This document shows positions 1 through 11,875 of a stretch of DNA of 64,000 nucleotides, piece after piece. Source of the DNA: Clusia tigrina (Eukaryota > Arthropoda > Insecta > Diptera > Clusiidae); NCBI GenBank assembly GCA_920105625.2, contig OV050031.1:77881995-77945994 (forward strand). Reading direction: 5' to 3'. The position numbers and the translations under genes are program-made. The stretch's first letter is position 1, and every line of letters begins with the position of its first letter. The notes under the pieces are model-generated. The model saw nothing but the letters and a program-made list of their open reading frames with translations, searched no databases and was not told the origin of the DNA.

Positions 1-78
1 ATCGACAGCGGCAGCGACTAAGACGCCTACAGAGACGCTGAAAGACGCTTCGACGCCGACTGAGGCAGATAGGGGTAG

Positions 79-89
79 ATATATATATA
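79..89 (+). repeat. TA microsatellite, 11 nt, inside monomer
   Basis: An alternating AT run replaces the usual gatataggcatagagaagg segment (gatatatatatagagaagg). This is the base length of the TA subtype and belongs to the first block B slot. Confidence 0.95.
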
Positions 90-1165
90 GAGAAGGCAGC
101 AGACCCTCCCAATCGACAGCGGCAAACGACTGAGACGCCTACAGAGACGCTGAAAGAGGCTTCGACGCAGTCTGAGGCAGATAGGGGTAGGTATAGGCAT
201 TGAGAAGGCAGCAGATCACCCCCAATCGATAGCGGCAGCGACTGAGTCGCCTACAGAGACGCAGACAGAGGCTGCGACGCCGACTAAGGCAGATAGGCGT
301 AAATATAGGCATAGAGAAGGCAGCAGACCCCCCCAATCCGCAGCGGCAAATGTCTGAGACGCCTACAGAGACGCTGAAAGAGGCTTCGACACCGTCTGAG
401 ACACCGACTGAAGCAGATAGGGGTAGATATAGGCATAGAGAAGGCAGCAGACCCCCCAATCGACAGCGGCAGCGACTGAGACGCCTACAGAGACACTGGC
501 AGAGGCTGCGACGCCGTGTGAGACGCCGACTGGCGCAGCTTTTGGTAGATATAGACATAGAGAAGGCAGCAGACCACCCAATCGACAGCGGCAGCGACTG
601 AGACGACAACAGAGACGGTGACAGAAGCTGCGACGCCGACTGAGAAGTCCACTGAGGCAGATAGGGGTAATATAGGCATAGAGAAGGCAGCAGACCCCCC
701 AATCGACAGCGGCAGCGACTGAGACACCTACAGAGACGCTGACAGACGCTGCGACGCCGAATGAGGCAGATAGTGGTAGATATAGGCATAGAGAAGGCGG
801 CAGACCCCTCCCCCCACAGTCGACAGGGGCAACGACTGAGACGCCTACAGAGACGCTGACGAAGATTACGACGCCGACTGAGGAAGATAGGGGTAGATAT
901 AGGCATAGATAAGGCAGCAGACCACACCAATCGACAACGGCAGCGACTAAGACGCCTACAGAGACGCTGAAAGACGCTTCGACGCCGACTGAGGCAGATA
1001 GGGGTAGATATATATATAGAGAAGGCAGCAGACCCTCCCAATCGACAGCGGCAAACGACTGAGACGCCTACAGAGACGCTGAAAGAGGCTTCGACGCAGT
1101 CTGAGGCAGATAGGGGTAGATATAGGCATTGAGAAGGCAGCAGATCACCCCCAATCGACAGCGGC
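90..1165 (+). repeat. Block B, first copy of a 2.39-kb-spaced duplication
   Basis: This stretch of about nine monomers is repeated at 2,478-3,552 with an offset of 2,388, dropping to 2,387 after a 1-bp deletion near 3,230. Shared markers include the accgtctgagacaccgact variant (388 and 2,776), cagcttttggtag, and agagacggtgacagaagctg. The same block recurs once in L2 (about 9,120-10,190) and once in L3 (about 16,180-17,250). Confidence 0.87.
1008..1018 (+). repeat. TA microsatellite, 11 nt
   Basis: Alternating AT of base length at the end of block B. It is equivalent to 3,395-3,405, 10,037-10,047 and 17,096-17,106, all 11 nt. Confidence 0.95.
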
Positions 1166-1871
1166 AGCGACTGAGTCGCCTACAGAGACGCAGACAGAGG
1201 CTGCGACGCCGACTAAGGCAGATAGGCGTAAATATAGGCATAGAGAAGGCAGCAGACCCCCCCAATCCGCAGCGGCAAATGTCTGAGACGCCTACAGAGA
1301 CGCTGAAAGAGGCTTCGACACCGACTGAGACACCGACTGAAGCAGATAGGGGTAGATATAGGCATAGAGAAGGCAGCAGACCCCCCAATCGACTGCGGCA
1401 GCGACTGAGACGCCTACAGATACGCTGAAAGAAGGTGCTACGCCGACTGAGACGCCGACTGAGACGCCGACTGAGGCAGATAGGTGTAGATACAGGCATA
1501 GAGAAGGCAGCAGACCCCCCCAATCCGCAGCGGCAAATGTCTGAGACGCCTACAGAGACGCTGAAAGAGGCTTCGACACCGACTGAGACACCGACTGAAG
1601 CAGATAGGGGTAGATATAGGCATAGAGAAGGCAGCAGACCCCCCAATCGACAGCGGCAGCGACTGAGACGCCTACAGAGACACTGGCAGAGGCTGCGACG
1701 CCGTGTGTGACGCCGACTGGCGCGGTTTTTTTTAGATATAGACATAGAGAAGGCAACAGACCACCCAATCGACAGCGGCAGCGCTGAGACGCCTACAGAG
1801 ACGCTGACAGTGGCTGCGACGCCGACTGAGGCAGATAGAGGTAGATATAGGCATAGAGAAGGCAGCAAACA

Positions 1872-1984
1872 CCCCCCCCCCCCCAATCGACAGCGGCAAC
1901 GACTGAGACGCCTACAGAGACGCTGACGGAGGCTGCGACGCCGACTGAGACGCCGACTGAGACGCCGACTGAGACGCCGACTGA
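1872..1984 (+). repeat. Poly-C (13) followed by a 4-unit 12-bp minisatellite
   Basis: A C13 run at 1,872-1,884 ends one monomer. The next monomer carries four perfect gacgccgactga units at 1,937-1,984. Both length-variable elements always occur together in the left arm. Confidence 0.93.
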
Positions 1985-2458
1985 GGCAGATAGGGGCAGA
2001 TATAGGCATAGAGAAGGCAGGAGACCCCCAATCGACATTGGCAACGACTGAGACGCCTTCAGAGACGCTGACAGAGGCTGTGACGCCGACTGAGACGCCG
2101 ACTGAGGTAGATAGGGGCAGATATAGACATAGAGAAGGCAGCAGATCCCCCAATCGACAGCGGCAGCGACTGAGACACCTACAGAGACGCTGACAGACGC
2201 TGCGACGCCGAATGAGGCAGATAGAGGTAGATATAGGCATAGAGAAGGCAGCATACCCCTCCACCCACAGTCGACAGGGGCAACGACTGAGACGCCTAAA
2301 GAGACGCTGACGGAGATTACGACGCCGACTGACGAAGATAGGGGTAGATATAGGCATAGATTAGGCAGCAGACCACCCCAATCGACAGCGGCAGCGACTG
2401 AGACGCCTACAGAGACGCTGAAAGACGCTTCGACGCCGACTGAGGCAGATAGGGGTAG

Positions 2459-2477
2459 ATATATATATATATATATA
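2459..2477 (+). repeat. TA microsatellite, 19 nt (expanding slot, L1)
   Basis: Alternating AT of 19 nt at the slot that measures 23 nt in L2 (11,483-11,505) and 29 nt in L3 (18,548-18,576). Confidence 0.95.
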
Positions 2478-3552
2478 GAGAAGGCAGCAGACCCTCCCAA
2501 TCGACAGCGGCAAACGACTGAGACGCCTACAGAGACGCTGAAAGAGGCTTCGACGCAGTCTGAGGCAGATAGGGGTAGGTATAGGCATTGAGAAGGCAGC
2601 AGATCACCCCCAATCGATAGCGGCAGCGACTGAGTCGCCTACAGAGACGCAGACAGAGGCTGCGACGCCGACTAAGGCAGATAGGCGTAAATATAGGCAT
2701 AGAGAAGGCAGCAGACCCCCCCAATCCGCAGCGGCAAATGTCTGAGACGCCTACAGAGACGCTGAAAGAGGCTTCGACACCGTCTGAGACACCGACTGAA
2801 GCAGATAGGGGTAGATATAGGCATAGAGAAGGCAGCAGACCCCCCAATCGACAGCGGCAGCGACTGAGACGCCTACAGAGACACTGGCAGAGGCTGCGAC
2901 GCCGTGTGAGACGCCGACTGGCGCAGCTTTTGGTAGATATAGACATAGAGAAGGCAGCAGACCACCCAATCGACAGCGGCAGCGACTGAGACGACAACAG
3001 AGACGGTGACAGAAGCTGCGACGCCGACTGAGAAGTCCACTGAGGCAGATAGGGGTAATATAGGCATAGAGAAGGCAGCAGACCCCCCAATCGACAGCGG
3101 CAGCGACTGAGACACCTACAGAGACGCTGACAGACGCTGCGACGCCGAATGAGGCAGATAGAGGTAGATATAGGCATAGAGAAGGCGGCAGACCCCTCCC
3201 CCCACAGTCGACAGGGGCAACGACTGAGACGCTACAGAGACGCTGACGAAGATTACGACGCCGACTGAGGAAGATAGGGGTAGATATAGGCATAGATAAG
3301 GCAGCAGACCACACCAATCGACAACGGCAGCGACTAAGACGCCTACAGAGACGCTGAAAGACGCTTCGACGCCGACTGAGGCAGATAGGGGTAGATATAT
3401 ATATAGAGAAGGCAGCAGACCCTCCCAATCGACAGCGGCAAACGACTGAGACGCCTACAGAGACGCTGAAAGAGGCTTCGACGCAGTCTGAGGCAGATAG
3501 GGGTAGATATAGGCATTGAGAAGGCAGCAGATCACCCCCAATCGACAGCGGC
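2478..3552 (+). repeat. Block B', extra copy present only in L1
   Basis: This is a near-identical second copy of 90-1,165, placed after the 19-nt TA tract at 2,459-2,477. The only differences I noted are a 1-bp deletion near 3,230 (gagacgctacag instead of gagacgcctacag) and a tagtggtag/tagaggtag difference in one monomer. L2 and L3 lack it, so it is a recent duplication, or a deletion in the others, limited to one higher-order copy. Confidence 0.84.
3395..3405 (+). repeat. TA microsatellite, 11 nt
   Basis: Base-length tract in block B', the duplicate of 1,008-1,018. Confidence 0.94.
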
Positions 3553-3754
3553 AGCGACTGAGACGCCTACAGAGACGCAGACAGAGGCTGCGACGCCGAC
3601 TAGGGCAGATAGGCGTAAATATAGGCATAGAGAAGGCAGCAGACCCCCCCAATCCGCAGCGGCAAATGTCTGAGACGCCTACAGAGACGCTGAAAGAGGC
3701 TTCGACACCGACTGAGACACCGACTGAAGCAGATAGGGGTAGATATAGGCATAG

Positions 3755-3775
3755 AGAAGGCAGAATCGACTGCGG
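3755..3775 (+). other. Monomer junction lacking its C run (L1)
   Basis: The sequence reads gagaaggcagaatcgactgc. The cagacccccc segment that normally ends a monomer is missing, a deletion of about 10 bp. The same lesion occurs at about 11,855-11,875 and 18,925-18,945, so it predates the amplification of the higher-order repeat. Confidence 0.88.
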
Positions 3776-4707
3776 CAGCGACTGAGACGCCTACAGAGAT
3801 GCTGACAGAAGGTGCTACGCCGACTGAGACGCCGACTGAGACGCCGACTGAGGCAGATAGGTGTAGATACAGGCATAGAGAAGGCAGCAGACCCCCCCAA
3901 TCCGCAGCGGCAATTGTCTGAGACGCCTACAGAGACGCTGAAGGAGGCTTCGACACCGACTGAGACACCGACTGAAGCAGATAGGGGTAGATATAGGCAT
4001 AGAGAAGGCAGCAGACCCCCCAATCGACAGCGGCAGCGACTGAGACGCCTACAGAGACACTGGCAGAGGCTGCGACGCCGTGTGTGACGCCGACTGGCGC
4101 GGTTTTTTTTAGATATAGACATAGAGAAGGCAACAGACCACCCAATCGACAGCGGCAGCGACTGAGACGACAACAGAGACGCTGACAGAAGCTGTGACGC
4201 CGACTGAGAAGTCCACTGAGGAAGATAGGGGTAATATAGGCATAGAGAAGGCAGCAGACCCCCCAATCGACTGCGGAAGCGACTGAGACGCCTACATAGA
4301 TGCTGACAGAGGCTGGGACGCCGACTGAGACGCCGACTGAGGCAGATAGGGGTAGATATAGGCATAGAGATGGCATCAGATGCCCCCCAATCGACAGCGG
4401 CAGCGACTGAGACGCCTACAGAGACGCTGACAGAGGCTGTGACGCCGACTGAGACGCCGACTGAGGTATATAGGGGTAGATATAGGCATAGAGAAGGCGG
4501 CAGACCCCTCCACCCACAGTCGACAGGGGCAACGACTGAGACGCCTACAGAGACGCTGACGGAGATTACGACGCCGACTGAGGAAGATAGGGGTAGATAT
4601 AGGCATAGATAAGGCAGCAGACCACCCCAATCGACAGCGGCAGCGACTGAGACGCCTACAGAGACGCTGAAAGACGCTTCGACGCCGACTGAGGCAGATA
4701 GGGGTAG

Positions 4708-4720
4708 ATATATATATATA
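4708..4720 (+). repeat. TA microsatellite, 13 nt
   Basis: This slot is 13 nt in all three higher-order copies (also 12,918-12,930 and 20,000-20,012). Confidence 0.95.
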
Positions 4721-5637
4721 GAGAAGGCAGCAGACCCTCCCAATCGACAGCGGCAAACGACTGAGACGCCTAAAGAGACGCTGAAAGAGGCTTCGACGCA
4801 GTCTCAGGCAGATAGGGGTAGATATTGGCATTGAGAAGGCAGCAGATCACCCCCAATCGACAGCGGCAGCGACTGAGACGCCTACAGAGACGCAGACAGA
4901 GGCTGCGACGCCGACTAAGGCAGATAGGCTTAAATATAGGCATAGAGAAGGCAGCAGACCCCCCAATCCGCAGCGGCAAATGTCAGAGACGCCTACAGAG
5001 ACGCTGAAAGAGGCTTCGACACCGACTGAGACACCGACTGAAGCAGATAGGGGTAGATATGGGCATAGAGAAGGCAGCAGACCCCCCAATCGACAGCGGC
5101 AGCGACTGAGACGCCTACAGAGACACTGGCAGAGGCTGCGACGCCGTGTGAGACGCCGACTGGCGCAGCTTTTGGTAGATATAGACATAGAGAAGGCAGC
5201 AGACCACCCAATCGACAGCGGCAGCGACTGAGACGACAACAGAGACGCTGACAGAAGCTGCGACGCCGACTGAGAAGTCCACTGAGGCAAATAGGGGTAA
5301 TATAGGCATAGAGAAGGCAGCAGACCTTCCAATCGACAGCGGCAGCGACTGAGACACCTACAGAGACGCTGACAGACGCTGCGACGCCGAATGAGGCAGA
5401 TAGAGGTAGATATAGGCATAGAGAAGGCGGCAGACCCCTCCCCCCACAGTCGACAGGGGCAACGACTGAGACGCCTACAGAGACGCTGACGGAGAATACG
5501 ACGCCGACTGAGGAAGATAGGGGTAGATATAGGCATAGATAAGGCAGCAGACCACCCCAATCGACAGCGGCAGCGACTAAGACGCCTACAGAGACGCTGA
5601 AAGACGCTTCGACGCCGACTGAGGCAGATAGGGGTAG

Positions 5638-5648
5638 ATATATATATA
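5638..5648 (+). repeat. TA microsatellite, 11 nt
   Basis: Slot equivalent to 13,849-13,859 and 20,931-20,941. The later two share ggggtggatat in place of ggggtagatat. Confidence 0.95.
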
Positions 5649-6621
5649 GAGAAGGCAGCAGACCCTCCCAATCGACAGCGGCAAACGACTGAGACGCCTA
5701 CAGAGACGCTGAAAGAGGCTTCGACGCAGTCTGAGGCAGATAGGGGTAGATATAGGCATTGAGAAGGCAGCAGATCACCCCCAATCGACAGCGGCAGCGA
5801 CTGAGTCGCCTACAGAGACGCAGGCAGAGGCTGCGACGCCGACTAAGGCAGATAGGTGTAAATATAGGCATAGAGAAGGCAGCAGACCACCCCAATCCGC
5901 AGCGGCAAATGTCTGAGACGCCTATATAGACGCTGAAAGAGGCTTCGACACCGACTGAGACACCGACTGAAGCAGATAGGGGTAGATATAGGCATAGAGA
6001 AGGCAGCAGACCCCCCAATCGACAGCGGCAGCGACTGAGACGCCTACAGAGACACTGGCAGAGGCTGCGACGCCGTGTAAGACGCCGACTGGCGCAGCTT
6101 TTGGTAGATATAGACATAGAGAAGGCAGCAGACCACCCAATCGACAGCGGCAGCGACTGAGACGACAACAGAGACGCTGACAGAAGCTGCGACGCCGACT
6201 GAGAAGTCCACTGAGGCAGATAGGGGTAATATAGGCATAGAGAAGGCAGCATACCCCCCAATCGACAGCGGAAGCGACTGAGACGCCTACAGAGATGCTG
6301 ACAGAGGCTGGGACGCCGACTGAGACGCCGACTGAGACGCCGACTGAGGCAGATAGGGGTAGATATAGGCATAGAGATGGAATCAGATGCCCCCAATCGA
6401 CAGCGGCAGCGACTGAGACGCCTACAGAGACGCTGACAGAGGCTGTGACGCCGACTGAGACGCCGACTGAGGTAGATAGGGGTAGATATAGGCATAGAGA
6501 AGGCAGCAGGTCCCCCAATCGACAGCGGCAGCGCTGAGACGCCTACAGAGACGCTGACAGTGGCTGCGACGCCGACTGAGGCAGATAGAGGTAGATATAG
6601 GCATAGAGAAGGCAGCAAACA

Positions 6622-6747
6622 CCCCCCCCCCCCCCAATCGACAGCGGCAACGACTGAGACGCCTACAGAGACGCTGACGGAGGCTGCGACGCCGACTGAG
6701 ACGCCGACTGAGACGCCGACTGAGACGCCGACTGAGACGCCGACTGA
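6622..6747 (+). repeat. Poly-C (14) followed by a 5-unit 12-bp minisatellite
   Basis: C14 at 6,622-6,635 and five perfect 12-bp units at 6,688-6,747. Confidence 0.93.
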
Positions 6748-6959
6748 GGCAGATAGGGGTAGATATAGGCATAGAGAAGGCAGGAGACCCCCCAATCGAC
6801 ATTGGCCACGACTGAGATGCCTTCAGAGACGCTGACAGAGGCTGTGACGCCGACTGAGACGCCGACTGAGGTAGATAGGGGCAGATATAGACATAGAGAA
6901 GGCAGCAGATCCCCCAATCGACAGCGGCAGCGACTGAGACACCTACAGAGACGCTGACA

Positions 6960-7010
6960 GACGCTGCGACGCCGAATGAGGCAGATAGGGGTAGATATAG
7001 GCATTGAGAA
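6960..7010 (+). other. Hybrid monomer, unequal-exchange junction in L1
   Basis: The 5' part (gacagacgctgcgacgccgaatgaggcag) is the subtype that in L2 (about 15,180-15,240) continues into gatagaggtag and a gaaggcggcagacccctcc end. Here it continues into ggggtagatataggcattgagaagg, the end of another subtype. The monomer therefore joins two subtypes, and the order of monomers differs from L2 from this point on. Confidence 0.8.
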
Positions 7011-7812
7011 GGCAGCAGATCACCCCCAATCGACAGCGGCAGCGACTGAGTCGCCTACAGAGACGCAGGCAGAGGCTGCGACGCCGACTAAGGCAGATAG
7101 GCGTAAATATAGGCATAGAGAAGGCAGCAGACCCCCCCCAATCCGCAGCGGCAAATGTCTGAGACGCCTACAGAGACGCTGAAAGAGGCTTCGACACCGA
7201 CTGAGACACCGACTGAAGTAGATAGGGGTAGATATAGGCATAGAGAAGGCAGCAGACCCCCCAATTGACAGCGGCAGCGTTTGAGACGCCTACAGAGACA
7301 CTGGCAGAGGCTGCGACGCCGTGTAAGACGCCGACTGGCGCAGCTTTTGGTAGATATAGACATAGAGAAGGCAGCAGACCACCCAATCGACAGCGGCAGC
7401 GACTGAGACGACAACAGAGACGCTGACAGAAGCTGCGACGCCGACTGAGAAGTCCACTGAGGCAGATAGGGGTAATATAGGCATAGGGAAGGCAGCAGAC
7501 ACCCCAATCGACAGCGGCAGCGACTGAGACACCTACAGAGACGCTGACAGACGCTGCGACGCCGAATGAGGCAGATAGAGGTAGATATAGGCATAGAGAA
7601 GGCGGCAGTCCCCTCCCCCTACAGTCGACAGGGGCAACGACTGAGACGCCTACAGAGACGCTGACGAAGATTACGACGCCGACTGAGGAAGATAGGGGTA
7701 GATATAGGCATAGATAAGGCAGCAGACCACCCCAATCGACAGCGGCAGCGACTAAGACGCCTACAGAGACGCTGAAAGACGCTTCGACGCCGACTGAGGC
7801 AGATAGGGGTAG

Positions 7813-7823
7813 ATATATATATA
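7813..7823 (+). repeat. TA microsatellite, 11 nt
   Basis: Base-length tract in the part of L1 whose monomer order departs from L2. Confidence 0.94.
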
Positions 7824-9108
7824 GAGAAGGCAGCAGAACCTCCCAATCGACAGCGGCAAACGACTGAGACGCCTACAGAGACGCTGAAAGAGGCTTCGAC
7901 GCAGTCTGAGGCAGATAGGGGTAGATATAGGCATTGAGAAGGCAGCAGATCACCCCCAATCGACAGCGGCAGCGACTGAGTCGCCTACAGAGACGCAGAC
8001 AGAGGCTGCGACGCCGACTAAGGCAGATAGGCGTAAATATAGGCATAGAGAAGGCAGCAGACCCCCCCAATCCGCAGCGGCAAATGTCTGAGACGCCTAC
8101 AGAGACGCTGAAAGAGGCTTCGACACCGACTGAGACACCGACTGAAGCAGATAGGGGTAGATATAGGCATAGAGAAGGCAGCAGACCCCCCAATCGACTG
8201 CGGCAGCGACTGAGACGCCTATAGAGACGCTGACAGAGGGTGCTACGCCGGCTGAGGCAGATAGGGGTAGATATAGGCATAGAGAAGGCAGCACACCCCC
8301 CAATCGACAGCGGCAGCGACTGAGACGCCTACAGAGACGCTGACAGAAGGTGCTACGCCGACTGAGACGCCGACTGAGACGCCGACTGAGGCAGATAGGT
8401 GTAGATACAGGCATAGAGAAGGCAGCAGACCCCCCAATCCGCAGCGGCAAATGTCTGAGACGCCTACAGAGACGCTGAAAGAGGCTTCGACACCGACTGA
8501 GACACCGCCTGAAGCAGATAGGGGTAGATATAGGCATAGAGAAGGCAGCAGACCCCCCAATCGACAGCGGCAGCGACTGAGACGCCTACAGAGACACTGG
8601 CAGAGGCTGCGACGCTGTGTGTGACGCCGACTGGCGCGGTTTTTTTTAGATATAGACATAGAGAAGGCAACAGACCACCCAATCGACAGCGGCAGCGACT
8701 GAGACGACAACAGAGACGCTGACAGAAGCTGCGACGCCGACTGAGAAGTCCACTGAGGCAGATAGGGGTAATATAGGCATAGAGAAGGCAGCAGACCCCC
8801 CAATCGACAGCGGCAGCGACTGAGACACCTACAGAGACGCTGACAGACGCTGCGACGCCGAATGAGGCAGATAGAGGTAGATATAGGCATAGAGAAGGCG
8901 GCAGACCCCTCCCCCCACAGTCGACAGGGGCAACGACTGAGACGCCTACAGAGACGCTGACGGAGATTACAACGCCGACTGAGGAAGATAGGGGTAGATA
9001 TAGGCATAGATAAGGCAGCAGACCACCCCAATCGACAGCGGCAGCGACTAAGACGCCTACAGAGACGCTGAAAGACGCTTCGACGCCGACTGAGGCAGAT
9101 AGGGGTAG

Positions 9109-9119
9109 ATATATATATA
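9109..9119 (+). repeat. TA microsatellite, 11 nt
   Basis: Base-length tract at the start of L2, equivalent to 79-89 and to 16,167-16,177 in the hybrid monomer that opens L3. Confidence 0.95.
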
Positions 9120-9507
9120 GAGAAGGCAGCAGACCCTCCCAATCGACAGCGGCAAACGACTGAGACGCCAACAGAGACGCTGAAAGAGGCTTCGACGCAG
9201 TCTGAGGCAGATAGGGGTAGGTATAGGCATTGAGAAGGCAGCAGAGCACCCCCAATCGACAGCGGCAGCGACTGAGTCGCCTACAGAGACGCAGACAGAG
9301 GCTGCGACGCCGACTAAGGCAGATAGGCGTAAATATAGGCATAGAGAAGGCAGCAGACCCCCCCAATCCGCAGCGGCAAATGTCTGAGACGCCTACAGAG
9401 ACGCTGAAAGAGGCTTCGACACCGACTGAGACACCGACTGAAGCAGATAGGGGTAGATATAGGCATAGAGAAGGCAGCAGACCCCCAATCGACAGCGGCA
9501 GCGACTG

Positions 9508-9545
9508 AGACGACAACAGAGACGCTGACAGAAGCTGCGACGCCG
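9508..9545 (+). other. Conversion-like patch in L2 block B
   Basis: At about 9,512-9,535 the sequence gacaacagagacgctgacag replaces the cctacagagacactggcaga found at this slot in L1 and L3, while both flanks stay the same. The inserted version is typical of a neighbouring subtype with gagaagtccactgagg. Confidence 0.72.
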
Positions 9546-10036
9546 TGTGAGACGCCGACTGGCGCAGCTTTTGGTAGATATAGACATAGAGAAGGCAGCA
9601 GACCACCCAATCGACAGCGGCAGCGACTGAGACGACAACAGAGACGGTGACAGAAGCTGCGACGCCGACTGAGAAGTCCACTGAGGCAGATAGGGGTAAT
9701 ATACGCATAGAGAAGGCAGCAGACCCCCCAATCGACAGCGGCAGCGACTGAGACACCTACAGAGACGCTGACAGACGCTGCGACGCCGAATGAGGCAGAT
9801 AGAGGTAGATATAGGCATAGAGAAGGCGGCAGACCCCTCCCCCCACAGTCGACAGGGGCAACGACTGAGACGCCTACAGAGACGCTGACGAAGATTACGA
9901 CGCCGACTGAGGAAGATAGGGGTAGATATAGGCATAGATAAGGCAGCAGACCACACCAATCGACAACGGCAGCGACTAAGACGTCTACAGAGACGCTGAA
10001 AGACGCTTCGACGCCGACTGAGGCAGATAGGGGTAG

Positions 10037-10047
10037 ATATATATATA
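10037..10047 (+). repeat. TA microsatellite, 11 nt
   Basis: Block B end slot in L2. Confidence 0.94.
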
Positions 10048-10900
10048 GAGAAGGCAGCAGACCCTCCCAATCGACAGCGGCAAACGACTGAGACGCCTAC
10101 AGAGACGCTGAAAGAGGCTTCGACGCAGTCTGAGGCAGATAGGGGTAGATATAGGCATTGAGAAGGCAGCAGATCACCCCCAATCGACAGCGGCAGCGAC
10201 TGAGTCGCCTACAGAGACGCAGACAGAGGCTGCGACGCCGACTAAGGCAGATAGGCGTAAATATAGGCATAGAGAAGGCAGCAGACCCCCCCAATCCGCA
10301 GCGGCAAATGTCTGAGACGCCTACAGAGACGCTGAAAGAGGCTTCGACACCGACTGAGACACCGACTGAAGCAGATAGGGGTAGATATAGGCATAGAGAA
10401 GGCAGCAGAACCCCCAATCGACTGCGGCAGCGACTGAGACGCCTACAGATACGCTGACAGAAGGTGCTACGCCGACTGAGACGCCGACTGAGACGCCGAC
10501 TGAGGCAGATAGGTGTAGATACAGGCATAGAGAAGGCAGCAGACCCCCCCAATCCGCAGCGGCAAATGTCTGAGACGCCTACAGAGACGCTGAAAGAGGC
10601 TTCGACACCGACTGAGACACCGACTGAAGCAGATAGGGGTAGATATAGGCATAGAGAAGGCAGCAGACCCCCCAATCGACAGCGGCAGCGACTGAGACGC
10701 CTACAGAGACACTGGCAGAGGCTGCGACGCCGTGTGTGACGCCGACTGGCGCGGTTTTTTTTAAATATAGACATAGAGAAGGCAACAGACCACCCAATCG
10801 ACAGCGGCAGCGCTGAGACGCCTACAGAGACGCTGACAGTGGCTGCGACGCCGACTGAGGCAGATAGAGGTAGATATAGGCATAGAGAAGGCAGCAAACA

Positions 10901-11010
10901 CCCCCCCCCCAATCGACAGCGGCAACGACTGAGACGCCTACAGAGACGCTGACGGAGGCTGCGACGCCGACTGAGACGCCGACTGAGACGCCGACTGAGA
11001 CGCCGACTGA
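10901..11010 (+). repeat. Poly-C (10) followed by a 4-unit 12-bp minisatellite
   Basis: C10 at 10,901-10,910 and four 12-bp units at 10,963-11,010. This is the L2 counterpart of the 1,872-1,984 module, with the shorter C run. Confidence 0.93.
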
Positions 11011-11482
11011 GGCAGATAGGGGCAGATATAGGCATAGAGAAGGCAGGAGACCCCAATCGACATTGGCAACGACTGAGACGCCTTCAGAGACACTGACAGA
11101 GGCTGTGAGCCGACTGAGACGCCGACTGAGGTAGATAGGGGCAGATATAGACATAGAGAAGGCAGAAGATCCCCCAATCGACAGCGGCAGCGACTGAGAC
11201 ACCTACAGAGACGCTGACAGACGCTGCGACGCCGAATGAGGCAGATAGAGGTAGATATAGGCATAGAGAAGGCGGCAGACCCCTCCACCCACAGTCGACA
11301 GGGGCAACGACTGAGACGCCTACAGAGACGCTGACGGAGATTACGACGCCGACTGAGGAAGATAGGGGTAGATATAGGCATAGATTAGGCAGCAGACCAC
11401 CCCAATCGACAGCGGCAGCGACTGAGACGCCTACAGAGACGCTGAAAGACGCTTCGACGCCGACTGAGGCAGATAGGGGTAG

Positions 11483-11505
11483 ATATATATATATATATAT
11501 ATATA
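11483..11505 (+). repeat. TA microsatellite, 23 nt (expanding slot, L2)
   Basis: Same slot as 2,459-2,477 and 18,548-18,576. Its flanking monomers match those of the other two copies. Confidence 0.95.
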
Positions 11506-11854
11506 GAGAAGGCAGCAGACCCTCCCAATCGACAGCGGCAAACGACTGAGACGCCTACAGAGACGCTGAAAGAGGCTTCGACGCAGTCTGAGGCAGATAG
11601 GGGTAGATATAGGCATTGAGAAGGCAGCAGATCACCCCCAATCGACAGCGGCAGCGACTGAGACGCCTACAGAGACGCAGACAGAGGCTGCGACGCCGAC
11701 TAGGGCAGATAGGCGTAAATATAGGCATAGAGAAGGCAGCAGACCCCCCCAATCCGCAGCGGCAAATGTCTGAGACGCCTACAGAGACGCTGAAAGAGGC
11801 TTCGACACCGACTGAGACACCGACTGAAGCAGATAGGGGTAGATATAGGCATAG

Positions 11855-11875
11855 AGAAGGCAGAATCGACTGCGG
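11855..11875 (+). other. Monomer junction lacking its C run (L2)
   Basis: Copy of the lesion at 3,755-3,775. It is followed here by one extra monomer (about 11,890-11,999, with the cggctgaggcag variant) that L1 lacks. Confidence 0.88.

Larger units (their letters stand above)
1..9029 (+). repeat. Higher-order repeat copy L1 (left arm, 5' cut by window edge)
   Basis: Positions 1 to about 2,450 match 9,030 to about 11,480 at a constant offset of 9,029. After an extra block (about 2,478-3,552), about 3,430-3,780 match at offset 8,100 and about 3,790-6,975 at offset 8,210-8,211. Matching is recognised by shared rare variants, such as gcaattgtctgag at about 3,912 and 12,122, and atgggcatag at about 5,059 and 13,270. 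From about 6,980 to 9,030 the order of subtypes departs from L2, marking a different recombination history. Confidence 0.85.

Noticed and set aside
1068..2357. 429-codon minus-strand frame rich in Cys/Arg/Leu as a protein
   Set aside because: Same repeat, same argument. Other frames on both strands over the same bases are also open for 60 to 235 codons, and the higher-order copies at 10,097 and 17,156 break the frame at other places.
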